Assembly: GCA_002354055.1 (NCBI GenBank)
Contig: DEKW01000011.1
Span: 1 to 64,000, forward strand
Length of the DNA: 64,000 bases
Direction of reading: 5' to 3'
Source: Bacteroidales bacterium UBA2712
GTDB taxonomy: Bacteria > Bacteroidota > Bacteroidia > Bacteroidales > Paludibacteraceae
The notes beneath the pieces are model-generated. The model ran no database searches. It was not told the origin of the DNA and saw only the letters and a list, made by a program, of their open reading frames with translations. Shown here in pieces: positions 8,515-16,297 of this stretch. A program made the translations under genes and the position numbers. The stretch's first letter is position 1; each line of letters opens with the position of its first letter.

Positions 8515-9285
8515 GGATCTTTCTATCTCAATGGCTTGTGTGAGCAGGGCGCGCATGTCCGATAGCTTCACTTGGTTGGCCGCATCAGAGATCGCTTTGT
8601 CGGGATCGGGATGCGTCTCTATGAAGAGTCCGTCCACGCCAACCGCCAGTGCAGCGCGCATCAGATACGGCACCATGGCTCTGTTGCCGCCGGTGATACC
8701 GGCTTGGGACGAAGGTTGCTGTACCGAATGCGTGGCATCGAAGATCACCGGACAGCCGAACCGCCGCATCTCTACCAGCCCCGTCATATCGACTACCAGC
8801 CGGCCGTAACCGAAGGAAGAGCCTCTCTCCGTGAGCCATAGATGGCCTTCTCTGCTTGCGCCGGGAGCCACCTGCTCGATCTTCTCTATCGCCCCTCTCA
8901 TATCCCACGGCGCCATGAACTGGCCTTTCTTGACGTTAACAATCCGCCCGGTCTTGGCTGCCGCCTGCAGGAGGTCGGTCTGACGAGAGAGGAACGCCGG
9001 TATCTGCAGCACATCGGCTACTTCGGCTACCGGCGCACACTGCCAGGACTCATGCACGTCCGTCACGATCGGCAGGTCGTACATCCGTTTGACCTCCTCC
9101 AAGATCTTCAGCCCCTCCTCCATGCCGATGCCGCGCGCCGACGCAGAGGTGCGATTCGCTTTGTCAAAGGAAGACTTGAAATAGAGGGTGATACCCAACT
9201 CATAGCAGAGACGATTCAAGGTCTCCGCTGTCTCCATGACGATCTCTCTATTTTCGATGGCGCAAGGGCCGGCAATGAGGAACAT
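8497..9285 (-). CDS. kdsA: 3-deoxy-D-manno-octulosonate 8-phosphate synthase
   Basis: KdsA condenses phosphoenolpyruvate with arabinose 5-phosphate to give KDO 8-phosphate for the lipopolysaccharide core. At 262 residues it is near normal for the short form. Family motifs are FLIAGPCAIEN at the N-terminus, FKSSFDKANRTS, PIVTDVHES, VNVKKGQFMAPWDM, FDATHSVQQP and GLFIETHPDPDKA. The last few residues and the stop codon come from a heptamer repeat, so the natural C-terminus may have been rewritten by the repeat. The upstream spacer to the GH16-like gene is 37 bp and also carries an AAATG-type repeat word. Confidence 0.97.
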   Translation of the reverse strand: MFLIAGPCAIENREIVMETAETLNRLCYELGITLYFKSSFDKANRTSASARGIGMEEGLKILEEVKRMYDLPIVTDVHESWQCAPVAEVADVLQIPAFLSRQTDLLQAAAKTGRIVNVKKGQFMAPWDMRGAIEKIEQVAPGASREGHLWLTERGSSFGYGRLVVDMTGLVEMRRFGCPVIFDATHSVQQPSSQAGITGGNRAMVPYLMRAALAVGVDGLFIETHPDPDKAISDAANQVKLSDMRALLTQAIEIERSITHNP

Positions 9286-9322
9286 AAAGACATTTACGAT
9301 TTGGTCATTTACAATGTACTAT

Positions 9323-10597
9323 TTAGTCCACCGCGCGATAAGCGCGAGCCCACTGAACTTTCAGTTTGCCTTCGCCGCCTTTCTCGTTACCCGGCAGCCA
9401 GCTCTGTGCGAAATAGAACATCGCCTCTTTCGGCAGACGGTTCGGCAGACGGAGTACCTCCATATCGTTGACGAACCAGATCAACTCGTTCTTCGTCCAA
9501 CGGAAGGTATATACGTGGTACATCGAACGGAGGACACCGGTCAGATCGACCATCTGGGTCTTCGGGCCATCGACATAACCCATCTGGTGGGTGGAGCCGT
9601 TATAGTGGTAGAGCGCTACCATCGGGCTACCTTGTTTGCCCGTCGAGAGACCGAAGAAATGGTGACCGATACCTTGCGTACGCACTTTCGCCATGAACAT
9701 ACCTGACTCTTGCGCAAACGCCTCTTTGGTATTCATCACATCGGAGGTATATTCGAACACATGCTCCGTGAATCCTTTCTTCTCGTCCCAAGCCACGGCT
9801 TTCTTGCTCTCCTGACGTGTCTCAAGGTCCATACGACCCTCGGCGAAGAAGGTGTTCTTACCGCCGTTATACGCCTGTTGCTCAGAGGTACGCGAGTGGC
9901 CGTCCTTCATCGCGGGATTCGCATAACCATAGCCCGGCTTCCAGTTCTTGGAGGTCGTCATATCGTCGTCGAAGGAAGGACGGAAGAGCTCTGCCCAGTC
10001 GATCTTCTCCTCACGCGAAGTGAAGAAGAACTTGATATCCTCGGAATTAGCCAGCTCCAGATAGCGTTTCTCGGTCTTGTACTCCTCGGAGTGCTCCCAG
10101 CGTTTCTCATCTGCCCAGAGTGCGTTACGCTGTTTGAAATCCTCGGTCGAGGTCTCTTTCTCCAGCTCCGTGAGTTGTTTCAACTCCGAAGAGTTGAGCA
10201 CTTTCTGGTAGTTCTTGTAGAACGCCGAACGGTAGATCATGTTGTACATACGGCGCTCGGAAGCGGTCACGGAGTTGTCCTCTTTGTTCTGGAAGGCATC
10301 GCTGTCGCGGAACTTCAGGAAGGCCTGGAAGGTCTCGCTGTCCTGGGCGTACTTGTAGCCCTTCATACGCAAGGTAGAAGACAGACGATCGAGCGTCGCC
10401 ATCTTACGGCCCTCGTCCGTGTCCTTGTACTTACGGTTCTTCAGAGCGTTTTTCTTCTCCTGGAAATCCGAACTCTCGACGATCTTCTTGAGCTCGTTGT
10501 ACTCTGCCAATTCAGGCGATTTCTCGATAGCGCGCCAGCGTTTTACACGCTCTTGCATGTCGTGGATGGTTTTCTCGAACGCATCGGTCGAGCTCAT
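9323..10597 (-). CDS. GH16-like (concanavalin-type) protein with helical N-terminus
   Basis: About 424 residues. The first ~200 are highly charged and helical (KNALKNRKYKDTDEGRKMAT, LKQLTELEKETSTEDFKQRN), with coiled-coil character. The C-terminal ~220 resemble the family 16 glycoside hydrolase fold (FDDDMTTSKNWKPGYGYANP, ESGMFMAKVRTQGIGHHFFG, YTFRWTKNELIWFVNDMEV). The catalytic ExDxxE motif of true GH16 enzymes is not visible where expected, so it may be a carbohydrate-binding or structural relative. There is no signal peptide. I chose the ATG at 10597 (MSSTDAFEK), the start I recall for relatives; ATG at 10630 and TTG at 10681 are alternatives, the last lying in a hairpin. Confidence 0.7.
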   Translation of the reverse strand: MSSTDAFEKTIHDMQERVKRWRAIEKSPELAEYNELKKIVESSDFQEKKNALKNRKYKDTDEGRKMATLDRLSSTLRMKGYKYAQDSETFQAFLKFRDSDAFQNKEDNSVTASERRMYNMIYRSAFYKNYQKVLNSSELKQLTELEKETSTEDFKQRNALWADEKRWEHSEEYKTEKRYLELANSEDIKFFFTSREEKIDWAELFRPSFDDDMTTSKNWKPGYGYANPAMKDGHSRTSEQQAYNGGKNTFFAEGRMDLETRQESKKAVAWDEKKGFTEHVFEYTSDVMNTKEAFAQESGMFMAKVRTQGIGHHFFGLSTGKQGSPMVALYHYNGSTHQMGYVDGPKTQMVDLTGVLRSMYHVYTFRWTKNELIWFVNDMEVLRLPNRLPKEAMFYFAQSWLPGNEKGGEGKLKVQWARAYRAVD

Positions 10598-10660
10598 TTT
10601 GCCGGTTAATCTGGCTGCAAATAGGTTCATAAAAAACTTCGTTTTTTCTGGAGCTTCGGC

Positions 10661-10691
10661 TTCGTCGAGTGGCGTAAGCAAGCTTACACTC
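10661..10691. other. hairpin upstream of the GH16-like gene
   Basis: GTCGAGTG-GC-GTAAGC pairs with GCTTAC-ACTCGAC, a 13-14 bp stem with a small bulge, in the 116-bp gap between the LOG gene and the GH16-like gene. No T-tract follows in the direction of transcription. It could be an mRNA processing or stability element within the operon. Confidence 0.5.
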
Positions 10692-10713
10692 GACTTGCAC
10701 GAACCTTCATAAA

Positions 10714-11247
10714 TTAATTATTTATTTTGTTATATAATTCTTCCAATGTGTCCACGAAGATGGGTTTGTAGGCCTCTTGTTCGGGGATGAAATGCAGGCT
10801 GCGCATGGCTTCTATCTGCTGTTTGAGGGGTTCGTAGAAACCTCTGTAGTTCAGCACGAAGGTCTTCTTATGATGCTCTCCCACGATTGCCGAAGAAGTA
10901 GCGTCCATCATCTCATCCAGCGTGCCGTAGCTGCCCGGCAGACAAACGATCACATCCGCCATGTCGCGCATGATCTGTTTGCGCTCGGACATATTCTGCA
11001 CCATGTACAGCTCGTCGCAGTTGTCCGCTTTTCGTCCCGCCGCTTTGATGCGCGGAGGAATGACCCCGATGACCATAGCTCCTGCTGCTTTCGCCGCATT
11101 GCTCGTGCGGGTCATCAGACCGCCCGTAGCGCCGCCATAGATCAAGGTGTGGCCGTTCTCTCCGATCCACGTTCCCAAAGCATCCCCCAACGCGAGGTAC
11201 TCCTCGGGTATCGCATCTTTCGCCGAACAATAAACTACGATCTTCAT
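10714..11247 (-). CDS. LOG family nucleotide phosphoribohydrolase
   Basis: This 177-residue TIGR00730/LOG family protein is related to enzymes that cleave nucleoside 5'-monophosphates (the cytokinin-activating LOG proteins of plants). It shows the Rossmann-type GGATGGLM motif near residue 40 and PGSYGTLDE near residue 104. The latter is a variant of the family signature PGGxGTxxE, with serine in place of the second glycine. The ATG overlaps the gyrB stop as TAATG, so its translation is likely coupled to gyrB. The in vivo substrate is unknown. Confidence 0.9.
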   Translation of the reverse strand: MKIVVYCSAKDAIPEEYLALGDALGTWIGENGHTLIYGGATGGLMTRTSNAAKAAGAMVIGVIPPRIKAAGRKADNCDELYMVQNMSERKQIMRDMADVIVCLPGSYGTLDEMMDATSSAIVGEHHKKTFVLNYRGFYEPLKQQIEAMRSLHFIPEQEAYKPIFVDTLEELYNKINN

Positions 11248-13283
11248 TAAGCATCAATGTTAGCGTAGGTGGCATTCTCCTCGATGAACTCGCGGCGCGG
11301 CGCTACATCGTCGCCCATGAGCATTGCGATGATACGATCCGCCTCAGCGGCATTCTCGATCGTCACTTGCTTGAGGACACGGCGAGCCGGATCCATGGTA
11401 GTCTCCCAGAGCTGCTCATCGCTCATCTCACCAAGACCTTTGTACCGCTGGGTCTTGATCTGCTTCTCATCGCCGTTACCGTAGTTCTGGATGAAGGCGG
11501 TACGTTGCTGGTCGTTCCAGCAGTACTCGCTGTAGTTACCCTTCGAGCACTTATAGAGCGGCGCGCAAGCGATATAGAGGTGGCCTTGCTCAATCACCTC
11601 TTTCATATGACGGAAGAACAGGGTCATAATCAGAGTAGCAATATGCGCACCATCGACATCGGCATCGGCCATGATAATCACTTTGTGGTAGCGGATCTTG
11701 GAGAGGTTGAGCGCTTTCGGGTCCTCTTCGGTTCCGAAGGTGATACCGAGCGCCGTGAAGATGTTCCGTACCTCTTCGGACTCGAACACCTTATGTTCCA
11801 TCGCTTTCTCAACGTTGAGGATCTTACCGCGAAGCGGCAGGATAGCCTGGTGTACACGGTCACGTCCGGTCTTGGCAGTACCGCCTGCAGAGTCTCCCTC
11901 GACGAGGAAGAGCTCGCATTCAGCTGCATCTTTCGATACGCAATCAGCCAGTTTACCGGGCAGACCACCACCGGAGAGCGGAGACTTACGGAGGACGGAC
12001 TGACGAGCATTACGGGCTGCGATACGAGCCTGCGCTGCGAGAATGACTTTCTCCACGATCTTCTTCGCATCATCCGGATGCTCCTCGAGGTAGTTCTGCA
12101 GCGCCTCAGCTACTGCACTCGAAACCATACCTGCTACTTCGGAGTTACCGAGTTTGGTCTTCGTCTGGCCTTCAAATTGCGGCTCTGCCACTTTGACAGA
12201 GATGACCGCCGTCAGACCCTCACGGAAATCGTTCGGATCGATGGTCGAGTTACCGTCTTTATCTTTCAGTTTCGCCTTCTCCAGCATCTTGCTGTCCTCA
12301 GCATATTTCTTCATGACACGGGTCAGCGCAGCGCGGAAACCGGCTACGTGCGTACCACCCTCGATGGTATTGATATTATTGACATAGGAGTGTACGTTCT
12401 CATTGAAATCGGTGTTGTAGATCATCGCTACCTCTACCGGCGTACCGTATTTGTCGGTATTGAGGTGGATCACCTCGCTGATGAGCGGCGTACGGGTACC
12501 GTCGATGTAACGCACGAACTCGGAAAGGCCCTTCTCCGAGTAGAAGGTCTCCTTCTTGCACTCCGTCACTTTGGTACCATCCTCCAGTTCGCGCTCTACC
12601 ATGACGCGTTTATCCTTCAGTACAATCTTGATTCCTGCGTTCAGGAATGCGAGCTCACGCATACGGTTCGCGAGGATCTCCCAGTGATAAACGGTCTCTG
12701 TAAAGATCGTATCATCCGGCCAGAACTGCACGAACGTACCGGTCTTGCGTTGCTCCCAGTTACCAGTAGCCTCCTCCTCGGAGATCACATGTACCGGCGC
12801 CAGCGGTTTGCCTTTCGCATAGTCCTGGCAGTGAATCTGTCCGTTACGATAAACCTCCACGTGCATCTTCGTCGAGAGCGCGTTCACACAGCTCACACCC
12901 ACACCGTGCAGACCACCGGACACCTTATAGCTGTCTTTATTGAACTTACCACCGGCGTGGAGCACGGTCATTACGACCTCCAGCGCGGATTTATGCTCCT
13001 TCGGGTGCATATCTACCGGGATTCCACGACCGTTATCCTGTACGGTAATAGAGTTATCCTCATTGATATGAACCGCGATCTCATCGCAGAAACCGGCGAG
13101 CGCCTCGTCGATAGAGTTATCGACTACCTCATACACCAGGTGGTGCAGACCCTTCTGCGAGATGTCGCCGATATACATCGCAGGTCTCTTGCGCACCGCC
13201 TCTAATCCCTCGAGCACTTGAATACTCGAGCCATCATACTTTTCTTGTTGTTCTTTGCCTTCCGGCACGATTATTTCTTCCAT
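11247..13283 (-). CDS. gyrB: DNA gyrase subunit B
   Basis: GyrB is the ATPase subunit of DNA gyrase, which introduces negative supercoils. The 678-residue protein lacks the extra domain of enterobacterial GyrB and is normal for Bacteroidota. Motifs include YIGDISQKGLHHLVYEVVDN, QDNGRGIPVDMH, GGLHGVGVSCVNALS, the TOPRIM signature LVEGDSAGGTAKTGRD and MADADVDGAHI. The C-terminus ends shortly after QRYKGLGEMSDEQLWETTMDP. A strong promoter motif lies 82 bp upstream. It is the first gene of a long same-strand run (LOG, GH16-like, kdsA, kinase, SPOR, folE). The window also carries the start of ParE at its right end. Confidence 0.98.
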   Translation of the reverse strand: MEEIIVPEGKEQQEKYDGSSIQVLEGLEAVRKRPAMYIGDISQKGLHHLVYEVVDNSIDEALAGFCDEIAVHINEDNSITVQDNGRGIPVDMHPKEHKSALEVVMTVLHAGGKFNKDSYKVSGGLHGVGVSCVNALSTKMHVEVYRNGQIHCQDYAKGKPLAPVHVISEEEATGNWEQRKTGTFVQFWPDDTIFTETVYHWEILANRMRELAFLNAGIKIVLKDKRVMVERELEDGTKVTECKKETFYSEKGLSEFVRYIDGTRTPLISEVIHLNTDKYGTPVEVAMIYNTDFNENVHSYVNNINTIEGGTHVAGFRAALTRVMKKYAEDSKMLEKAKLKDKDGNSTIDPNDFREGLTAVISVKVAEPQFEGQTKTKLGNSEVAGMVSSAVAEALQNYLEEHPDDAKKIVEKVILAAQARIAARNARQSVLRKSPLSGGGLPGKLADCVSKDAAECELFLVEGDSAGGTAKTGRDRVHQAILPLRGKILNVEKAMEHKVFESEEVRNIFTALGITFGTEEDPKALNLSKIRYHKVIIMADADVDGAHIATLIMTLFFRHMKEVIEQGHLYIACAPLYKCSKGNYSEYCWNDQQRTAFIQNYGNGDEKQIKTQRYKGLGEMSDEQLWETTMDPARRVLKQVTIENAAEADRIIAMLMGDDVAPRREFIEENATYANIDA

Positions 13284-13364
13284 TATTTTGTATTTTATAT
13301 TTTCTACCTAATTATTTATCGCATATGCACGCGCGCTACACACTCGCGCACACAAAATCGGCTG

Positions 13365-13395
13365 CAAAGATACAAAAAAAAATTGACATACACAA
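13365..13395 (-). promoter_or_regulatory. Bacteroidota promoter for gyrB
   Basis: On the minus strand TTG (13393-13395) is followed by 20 nt and TATCTTTG (13365-13372), matching the housekeeping TTG / TAnnTTTG promoter. Its upstream half overlaps the terminator hairpin of the preceding gene. Confidence 0.85.
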
Positions 13396-13404
13396 GAGTG
13401 TATG
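13373..13404 (-). terminator. terminator of the MBL hydrolase gene, inside the gyrB promoter
   Basis: CATACAC (13387-13393) pairs with GTGTATG (13398-13404) around a 4-nt loop. On the minus strand a run of nine T follows. The T-tract forms the spacer of the gyrB promoter, so one sequence probably does both jobs. Confidence 0.65.
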
Positions 13405-13425
13405 CCATTTTTCTGCATTTTTCGG

Positions 13426-14526
13426 CTAAAAATCCACCTTTTCGCCGATCTTTGCGTCCAGAAGACGGATGGAATGCTTTGTTGCTATCGCCCGAGCATT
13501 GTTCTTCGGTTCCTGCCAGGGATGCATCGCCAAGGCGAACTTATCGTGGTGAACCGTAAAATACTGCTCCGCTTGCAAGTCCAACATCGCTTGCTCCAAG
13601 CCCTCCGGCGTGGTGTGTATATAACGCCAGTTTTCGTTATACTGGCCGTTTTCCAGAAACGCCAGATCGATCTTGCCAAACCGTTTGCGGATCTCCCGAA
13701 AGCGCTTGCCGTAGCCGCCGTCGCCGCCGATATAGACTTTTCTGCCGCCTGTTTCGACCATGAACGACGCCCAGAGCGTCTGGTTGCGTGCTCCCAAGAG
13801 GCGGTTGGAGAAATGGCGGGACGGCAAGCAAGTAATGAACAAGTCGAAAGTCGAAAGTCGAAAGTCGAAAGAATCGTACCAGTCCATCTCTATAATTTGC
13901 TCGTCCGAGTAGCCCCAGTAACGCAGGTAATCGGCTATACCGAGAGGGCAAACGACCGTTTGGGCTTTCGTACGGATGTCCCGCAAAGTGGCATAATCCA
14001 TGTGGTCCCAATGCTCGTGGGTGATGATCAGCACGTCAATCGTGGGCAGGTCTTCCGGTCGGTAGATATCCGTTCCGGGAAAAGCCTTCAGCATCATCGA
14101 CGATGGCCATTCGGGTTTGAGGACCGGATCGACGAGGAAGCGCTTTCCGTTAAGGCAGAACAAGTACGACGAGTGTCCGAACCAAACAAGCCAGTCGCTG
14201 TCCGTCGGAAGGGCTCTCAGATCCGTTTTGACGGCCTCTATCGGCTTGGTCGGGATGCGCACGCTGTCTTTGTCCGCCATGAAGCGTTTGAGCATCTTCC
14301 ATCTCCTGTGTTTGGCTTCCGGTCCGTTGATGTCGCCTGTAAACTGCTGTGTCGGTTCCTGGTTTTGGAACATTCCGTCGTAGTAGTTCGGCGAGCGCTC
14401 AATCTTTTCTTTCGACACATGGCGATATACGCCGAACGCCGGATGTGCCGACACCCCTGCCACTATGGCAGCAAGGGCCAAAACAACTATCACTAATACC
14501 CACATTATTTTCACTATTTTCTTCAT
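13426..14526 (-). CDS. membrane-anchored metallo-beta-lactamase fold hydrolase
   Basis: The 366-residue protein has an N-terminal signal anchor (about residues 5-27, KIMWVLVIVVLALAAIVAGV). A metallo-beta-lactamase domain of the UlaG / NAPE-PLD-like type follows: WFGHSSYLF, LVDPVLKPEWP, the metal motif THEHWDHMD near residue 170, PSRHFS and IGGDGGYG. The UlaG / NAPE-PLD family includes lactonases and phosphodiesterases; the substrate here is unknown. Residues about 219-228 (within DSFDFRLSTFDLF) are encoded by four GTCGAAA heptamers read in reverse and look like an in-frame insertion. It is the last gene of a three-gene operon and ends in a terminator that overlaps the gyrB promoter. Confidence 0.82.
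   Translation of the reverse strand: MKKIVKIMWVLVIVVLALAAIVAGVSAHPAFGVYRHVSKEKIERSPNYYDGMFQNQEPTQQFTGDINGPEAKHRRWKMLKRFMADKDSVRIPTKPIEAVKTDLRALPTDSDWLVWFGHSSYLFCLNGKRFLVDPVLKPEWPSSMMLKAFPGTDIYRPEDLPTIDVLIITHEHWDHMDYATLRDIRTKAQTVVCPLGIADYLRYWGYSDEQIIEMDWYDSFDFRLSTFDLFITCLPSRHFSNRLLGARNQTLWASFMVETGGRKVYIGGDGGYGKRFREIRKRFGKIDLAFLENGQYNENWRYIHTTPEGLEQAMLDLQAEQYFTVHHDKFALAMHPWQEPKNNARAIATKHSIRLLDAKIGEKVDF
13843..13870. repeat. heptamer array GTCGAAA x4 inside the MBL gene
   Basis: Four exact copies of GTCGAAA, the same word and copy number as the array in rdgB 12.7 kb away, but read on the opposite strand relative to the host gene. Confidence 0.9.
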
Positions 14527-14530
14527 TCTT

Positions 14531-14869
14531 TCAGTCTTTCGGTAATGCTGCTCTGCCGGCGTCGGTCATCAGTCCGCGTTGTTCTAACTCCGCACAACGG
14601 CGGATGTTCAGTTCGGTCCAATGACTGTTTTTGCGGCGAGGGGAGAGGCGTTGCGCACCGCGTCCGTCGGGCAACCGCTTGTACGTCGAGTCGATCCAGC
14701 CGAAGCAGAGCGCCTCTTCGACAACCTCCTCATACGGGATACAATCCGGATGCGGAACCTTGGTGCGAGTGACCGTCACCCAACATTCCTCCGCCTCGGC
14801 ATGATTCGCCATGAGCCATTCCCGCAGTTGTGCCCGTTCACTATATTCCAAAAAAATGGTTAATTCCAT
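14531..14869 (-). CDS. YdeI/OmpD-associated family protein, short C-terminus
   Basis: This 112-residue protein matches the YdeI / OmpD-associated (bacteriocin-protection) family: AEECWVTVTRT, EEALCFGWIDSTYKRLPDG, QRLSPRRKNSHWTELNIRR and MTDAGRAAL. Family members are usually about 180-190 residues and continue past the MTxAG motif. Here the frame stops a few residues later, in a repeat-like CTTTC sequence that also leads into the next gene's ATG, so the C-terminal domain appears lost. The ATG at 14869 (MELTIFLEYSERAQL) is chosen because the longer frame overlaps the next gene and lacks similarity. Function unknown; family call fairly sure. Confidence 0.75.
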   Translation of the reverse strand: MELTIFLEYSERAQLREWLMANHAEAEECWVTVTRTKVPHPDCIPYEEVVEEALCFGWIDSTYKRLPDGRGAQRLSPRRKNSHWTELNIRRCAELEQRGLMTDAGRAALPKD

Positions 14870-14898
14870 AGTGGAGTCCACTGCTTTCTGCGGTTGTT

Positions 14899-15522
14899 CT
14901 ATCGGATGAAATGCATGGGCTGCCATGCTTCGCGTTCGGGTACTTCCGGCGCATTCTCTCCACGGAGACCACGGATCATCCAAGCGAGGTTATGCGCGAG
15001 CGTACGCATGGTCTGCATGCCTTCTGTATCTTGCGCCGCCTGTCCTTCTTCCCGACCGTACGCGATGTTCCAATACTGGGAAGTAGCAATCGGCATATTC
15101 ATCATCTGCATCGGCATCTGGAGCGCCTCAAAAGCGGCTGTCGCGCCACCTCGACGGCAGATAGTTACCGCAGCTCCGGGTTTGTTCTGCAGGTTCGCGC
15201 CGTTGGAGAAGAACGCCCGTTGCATGATTGCCAGCAGCGCACCGTTGGGTTGACCGTAATACACCGGTGAAGCGAAGACGAAGCCATCCGCCTCCGCGAA
15301 CTTCGCAGAGATGGCGTTGCATACATCGTCATCAAATACACATCGGCCGTTGCCCTTCGTTTTGCAGGTTCCGCAAGCGATGCAGCCGCGGATGGGTTGG
15401 TTACCAATCCAGACGATTTCTGATTCGAGACCCTCCGTCTGAAGGCTTTTGGCAATCTCACTGAGGGCGGTAAAAGTGTTGCCGTTCTTTCGCGGCGAAC
15501 CATTGATTAGCAGTACTTTCAT
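14899..15522 (-). CDS. iron-sulfur flavoprotein-like FMN reductase
   Basis: A flavodoxin-fold NADPH-dependent FMN reductase family protein of 207 residues, starting MKVLLINGSPRKNGNT, the FMN phosphate-binding loop. The motif C-x2-C-x2-C-x7-C (CIACGTCKTKGNGRC, about residues 47-61) is that of iron-sulfur flavoproteins. VFASPVYYGQPNGALLA follows. The start at 15522 sits 24 bp after the promoter -7 box. It is the first gene of an operon with the YdeI-family and MBL genes. Likely role: electron transfer or reduction of an unknown electrophile. Confidence 0.87.
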   Translation of the reverse strand: MKVLLINGSPRKNGNTFTALSEIAKSLQTEGLESEIVWIGNQPIRGCIACGTCKTKGNGRCVFDDDVCNAISAKFAEADGFVFASPVYYGQPNGALLAIMQRAFFSNGANLQNKPGAAVTICRRGGATAAFEALQMPMQMMNMPIATSQYWNIAYGREEGQAAQDTEGMQTMRTLAHNLAWMIRGLRGENAPEVPEREAWQPMHFIR

Positions 15523-15545
15523 AATTTCAGATACATTTTCGAGTG

Positions 15546-15576
15546 CAAAGGTAGTGATTTTTTTTGATATATGCAA
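15546..15576 (-). promoter_or_regulatory. Bacteroidota promoter for the flavoprotein operon
   Basis: TTG (15574-15576), 20-nt spacer, TACCTTTG (15546-15553) on the minus strand. Confidence 0.85.
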
Positions 15577-15593
15577 GGAAAATCGGAGATTTT

Positions 15594-15614
15594 TAGGGAT
15601 TAGGGGTTAGGGGT
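15594..15614. repeat. heptamer array (TAGGGGT-like), 3 units
   Basis: TAGGGAT, TAGGGGT, TAGGGGT lie between the hsp20 terminator and the flavoprotein promoter. Confidence 0.75.
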
Positions 15615-15646
15615 AAAAAAAAAGAGCACTCGCTCGGGAGTGCTCT
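15615..15646 (-). terminator. terminator of hsp20
   Basis: A perfect 9-bp stem, AGAGCACTC (15623-15631) with GAGTGCTCT (15638-15646), is followed on the minus strand by a run of T. It lies 22 bp after the hsp20 stop. Confidence 0.9.
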
Positions 15647-15667
15647 GGTTTTGGAAAACATGCCATG

Positions 15668-16114
15668 CTATGAGATGGCGATTTGGCGTCCGGTCTTGCC
15701 TTCTTCGCGTTGGATCTTCGGCAGGTCGATGGTCAAGATACCATCTTCAACCTTTGCGCTAATCTTTGCCTCATCGACATTGTCCGGCAGGGTGTACTTC
15801 TGCTCGAAGTTGGTGTAAGCAAACTCACGTCTCAGATAGTGCGAATGTTTGTCTTCCTCCTTGTGCTCGAACTTGTTCTCGATGGCGACACACAGGTTGT
15901 GGTCTTCATCGACGTGTACTCTGCAGTACTCTTTCTTAACGCCCGGAGCAGCCAGTTCGACTACATAGTTGTGCTCGTTCTCTTTGACGTTAACCGAAGG
16001 CGCCACATTGCTTGCCGTGTTCAGTATGTCATTGTTCAAAAACTCATCAAATACGGTCGGGAACCATCCGTTTGTCGGCAGCCAACTGTTTCTACGACAC
16101 ATTGCATTTTTCAT
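15668..16114 (-). CDS. small heat shock protein Hsp20
   Basis: This alpha-crystallin type chaperone of 148 residues holds unfolded proteins in a refoldable state. The crystallin domain covers about residues 38-140 (VNVKENEHNYVVELAAPGVK, LPDNVDEAKISAKVEDGILTIDLPK). Two ATGs lie close together. A strong Shine-Dalgarno GGAGGA (16121-16126) is 6 nt from the ATG at 16114 but touches the ATG at 16120, so 16114 is chosen. A strong ribosome-binding site is itself unusual in this phylum. Upstream lie a GTTAAAC inverted repeat and a sigma-54 type promoter with tandem upstream sites, so induction by an enhancer-binding protein is likely. It is monocistronic with its own terminator. Confidence 0.94.
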   Translation of the reverse strand: MKNAMCRRNSWLPTNGWFPTVFDEFLNNDILNTASNVAPSVNVKENEHNYVVELAAPGVKKEYCRVHVDEDHNLCVAIENKFEHKEEDKHSHYLRREFAYTNFEQKYTLPDNVDEAKISAKVEDGILTIDLPKIQREEGKTGRQIAIS

Positions 16115-16133
16115 AATCATTCCTCCAAATTTA

Positions 16134-16150
16134 GTTAAACGATGTTTAAC
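16134..16150. promoter_or_regulatory. GTTAAAC inverted repeat before hsp20
   Basis: GTTAAAC (16134-16140) and GTTTAAC (16144-16150) form a perfect 7-bp inverted repeat with a 3-nt centre, in the 5' leader of hsp20. It may be an operator or leader hairpin. Confidence 0.45.
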
Positions 16151-16197
16151 GTAGTTTGCGTAGCTTACGTGTTTTGCGTAGTATGCGTAGTTGCGTT
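16151..16197. repeat. degenerate repeat (GCGTAG-type) in the hsp20 leader
   Basis: GTAGTTTGCGTAG, CTTACGTG, TTTTGCGTAGTATGCGTAG and TTGCG repeat a roughly 10-nt word. It lies between the sigma-54 type promoter and the hsp20 start. Confidence 0.5.
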
Positions 16198-16211
16198 TTC
16201 ACCCTAAATAA

Positions 16212-16227
16212 GGCAATAAGCGTGCCA
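16212..16227 (-). promoter_or_regulatory. sigma-54 (RpoN) type promoter of hsp20
   Basis: On the minus strand the sequence TGGCACGCTTATTGCC matches the sigma-54 consensus TGGCAC-N5-TTGC, with correct GG and GC spacing. No TAnnTTTG box is present for this gene. Transcription would start about 85 bp before the hsp20 ATG. Confidence 0.75.
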
Positions 16228-16244
16228 GATGTCAAATCTCTGCC

Positions 16245-16285
16245 AATTTGTCCACTTTTCGTGACAAATTGTCCATTTCATGTCA
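16245..16285. promoter_or_regulatory. tandem upstream activator sites for the sigma-54 promoter
   Basis: AATTTGTCCAC (16245-16255) faces GTGACAAATT (16261-16270), a near-perfect inverted repeat. A second, weaker TTGTCCA..TGTCA pair starts 21 bp on, two helical turns away. The sites lie just upstream of the -24 box, as expected for an enhancer-binding protein. Confidence 0.55.
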
Positions 16286-16297
16286 GTTTGTAAAGGT

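Noticed and set aside
9710..10609. 299-codon plus-strand frame opposite the GH16-like gene
   Set aside because: It is leucine- and arginine-rich with no motif and arises from codon bias of the real gene on the other strand.
10598..10681. Longer start for the GH16-like gene (TTG at 10681)
   Set aside because: The extra residues are encoded by one arm of a hairpin and the family start fits the ATG at 10597 better.
11367..13205. 612-codon plus-strand frame opposite gyrB
   Set aside because: It is a mirror frame of the strongly conserved gyrB gene, with no domain of its own.
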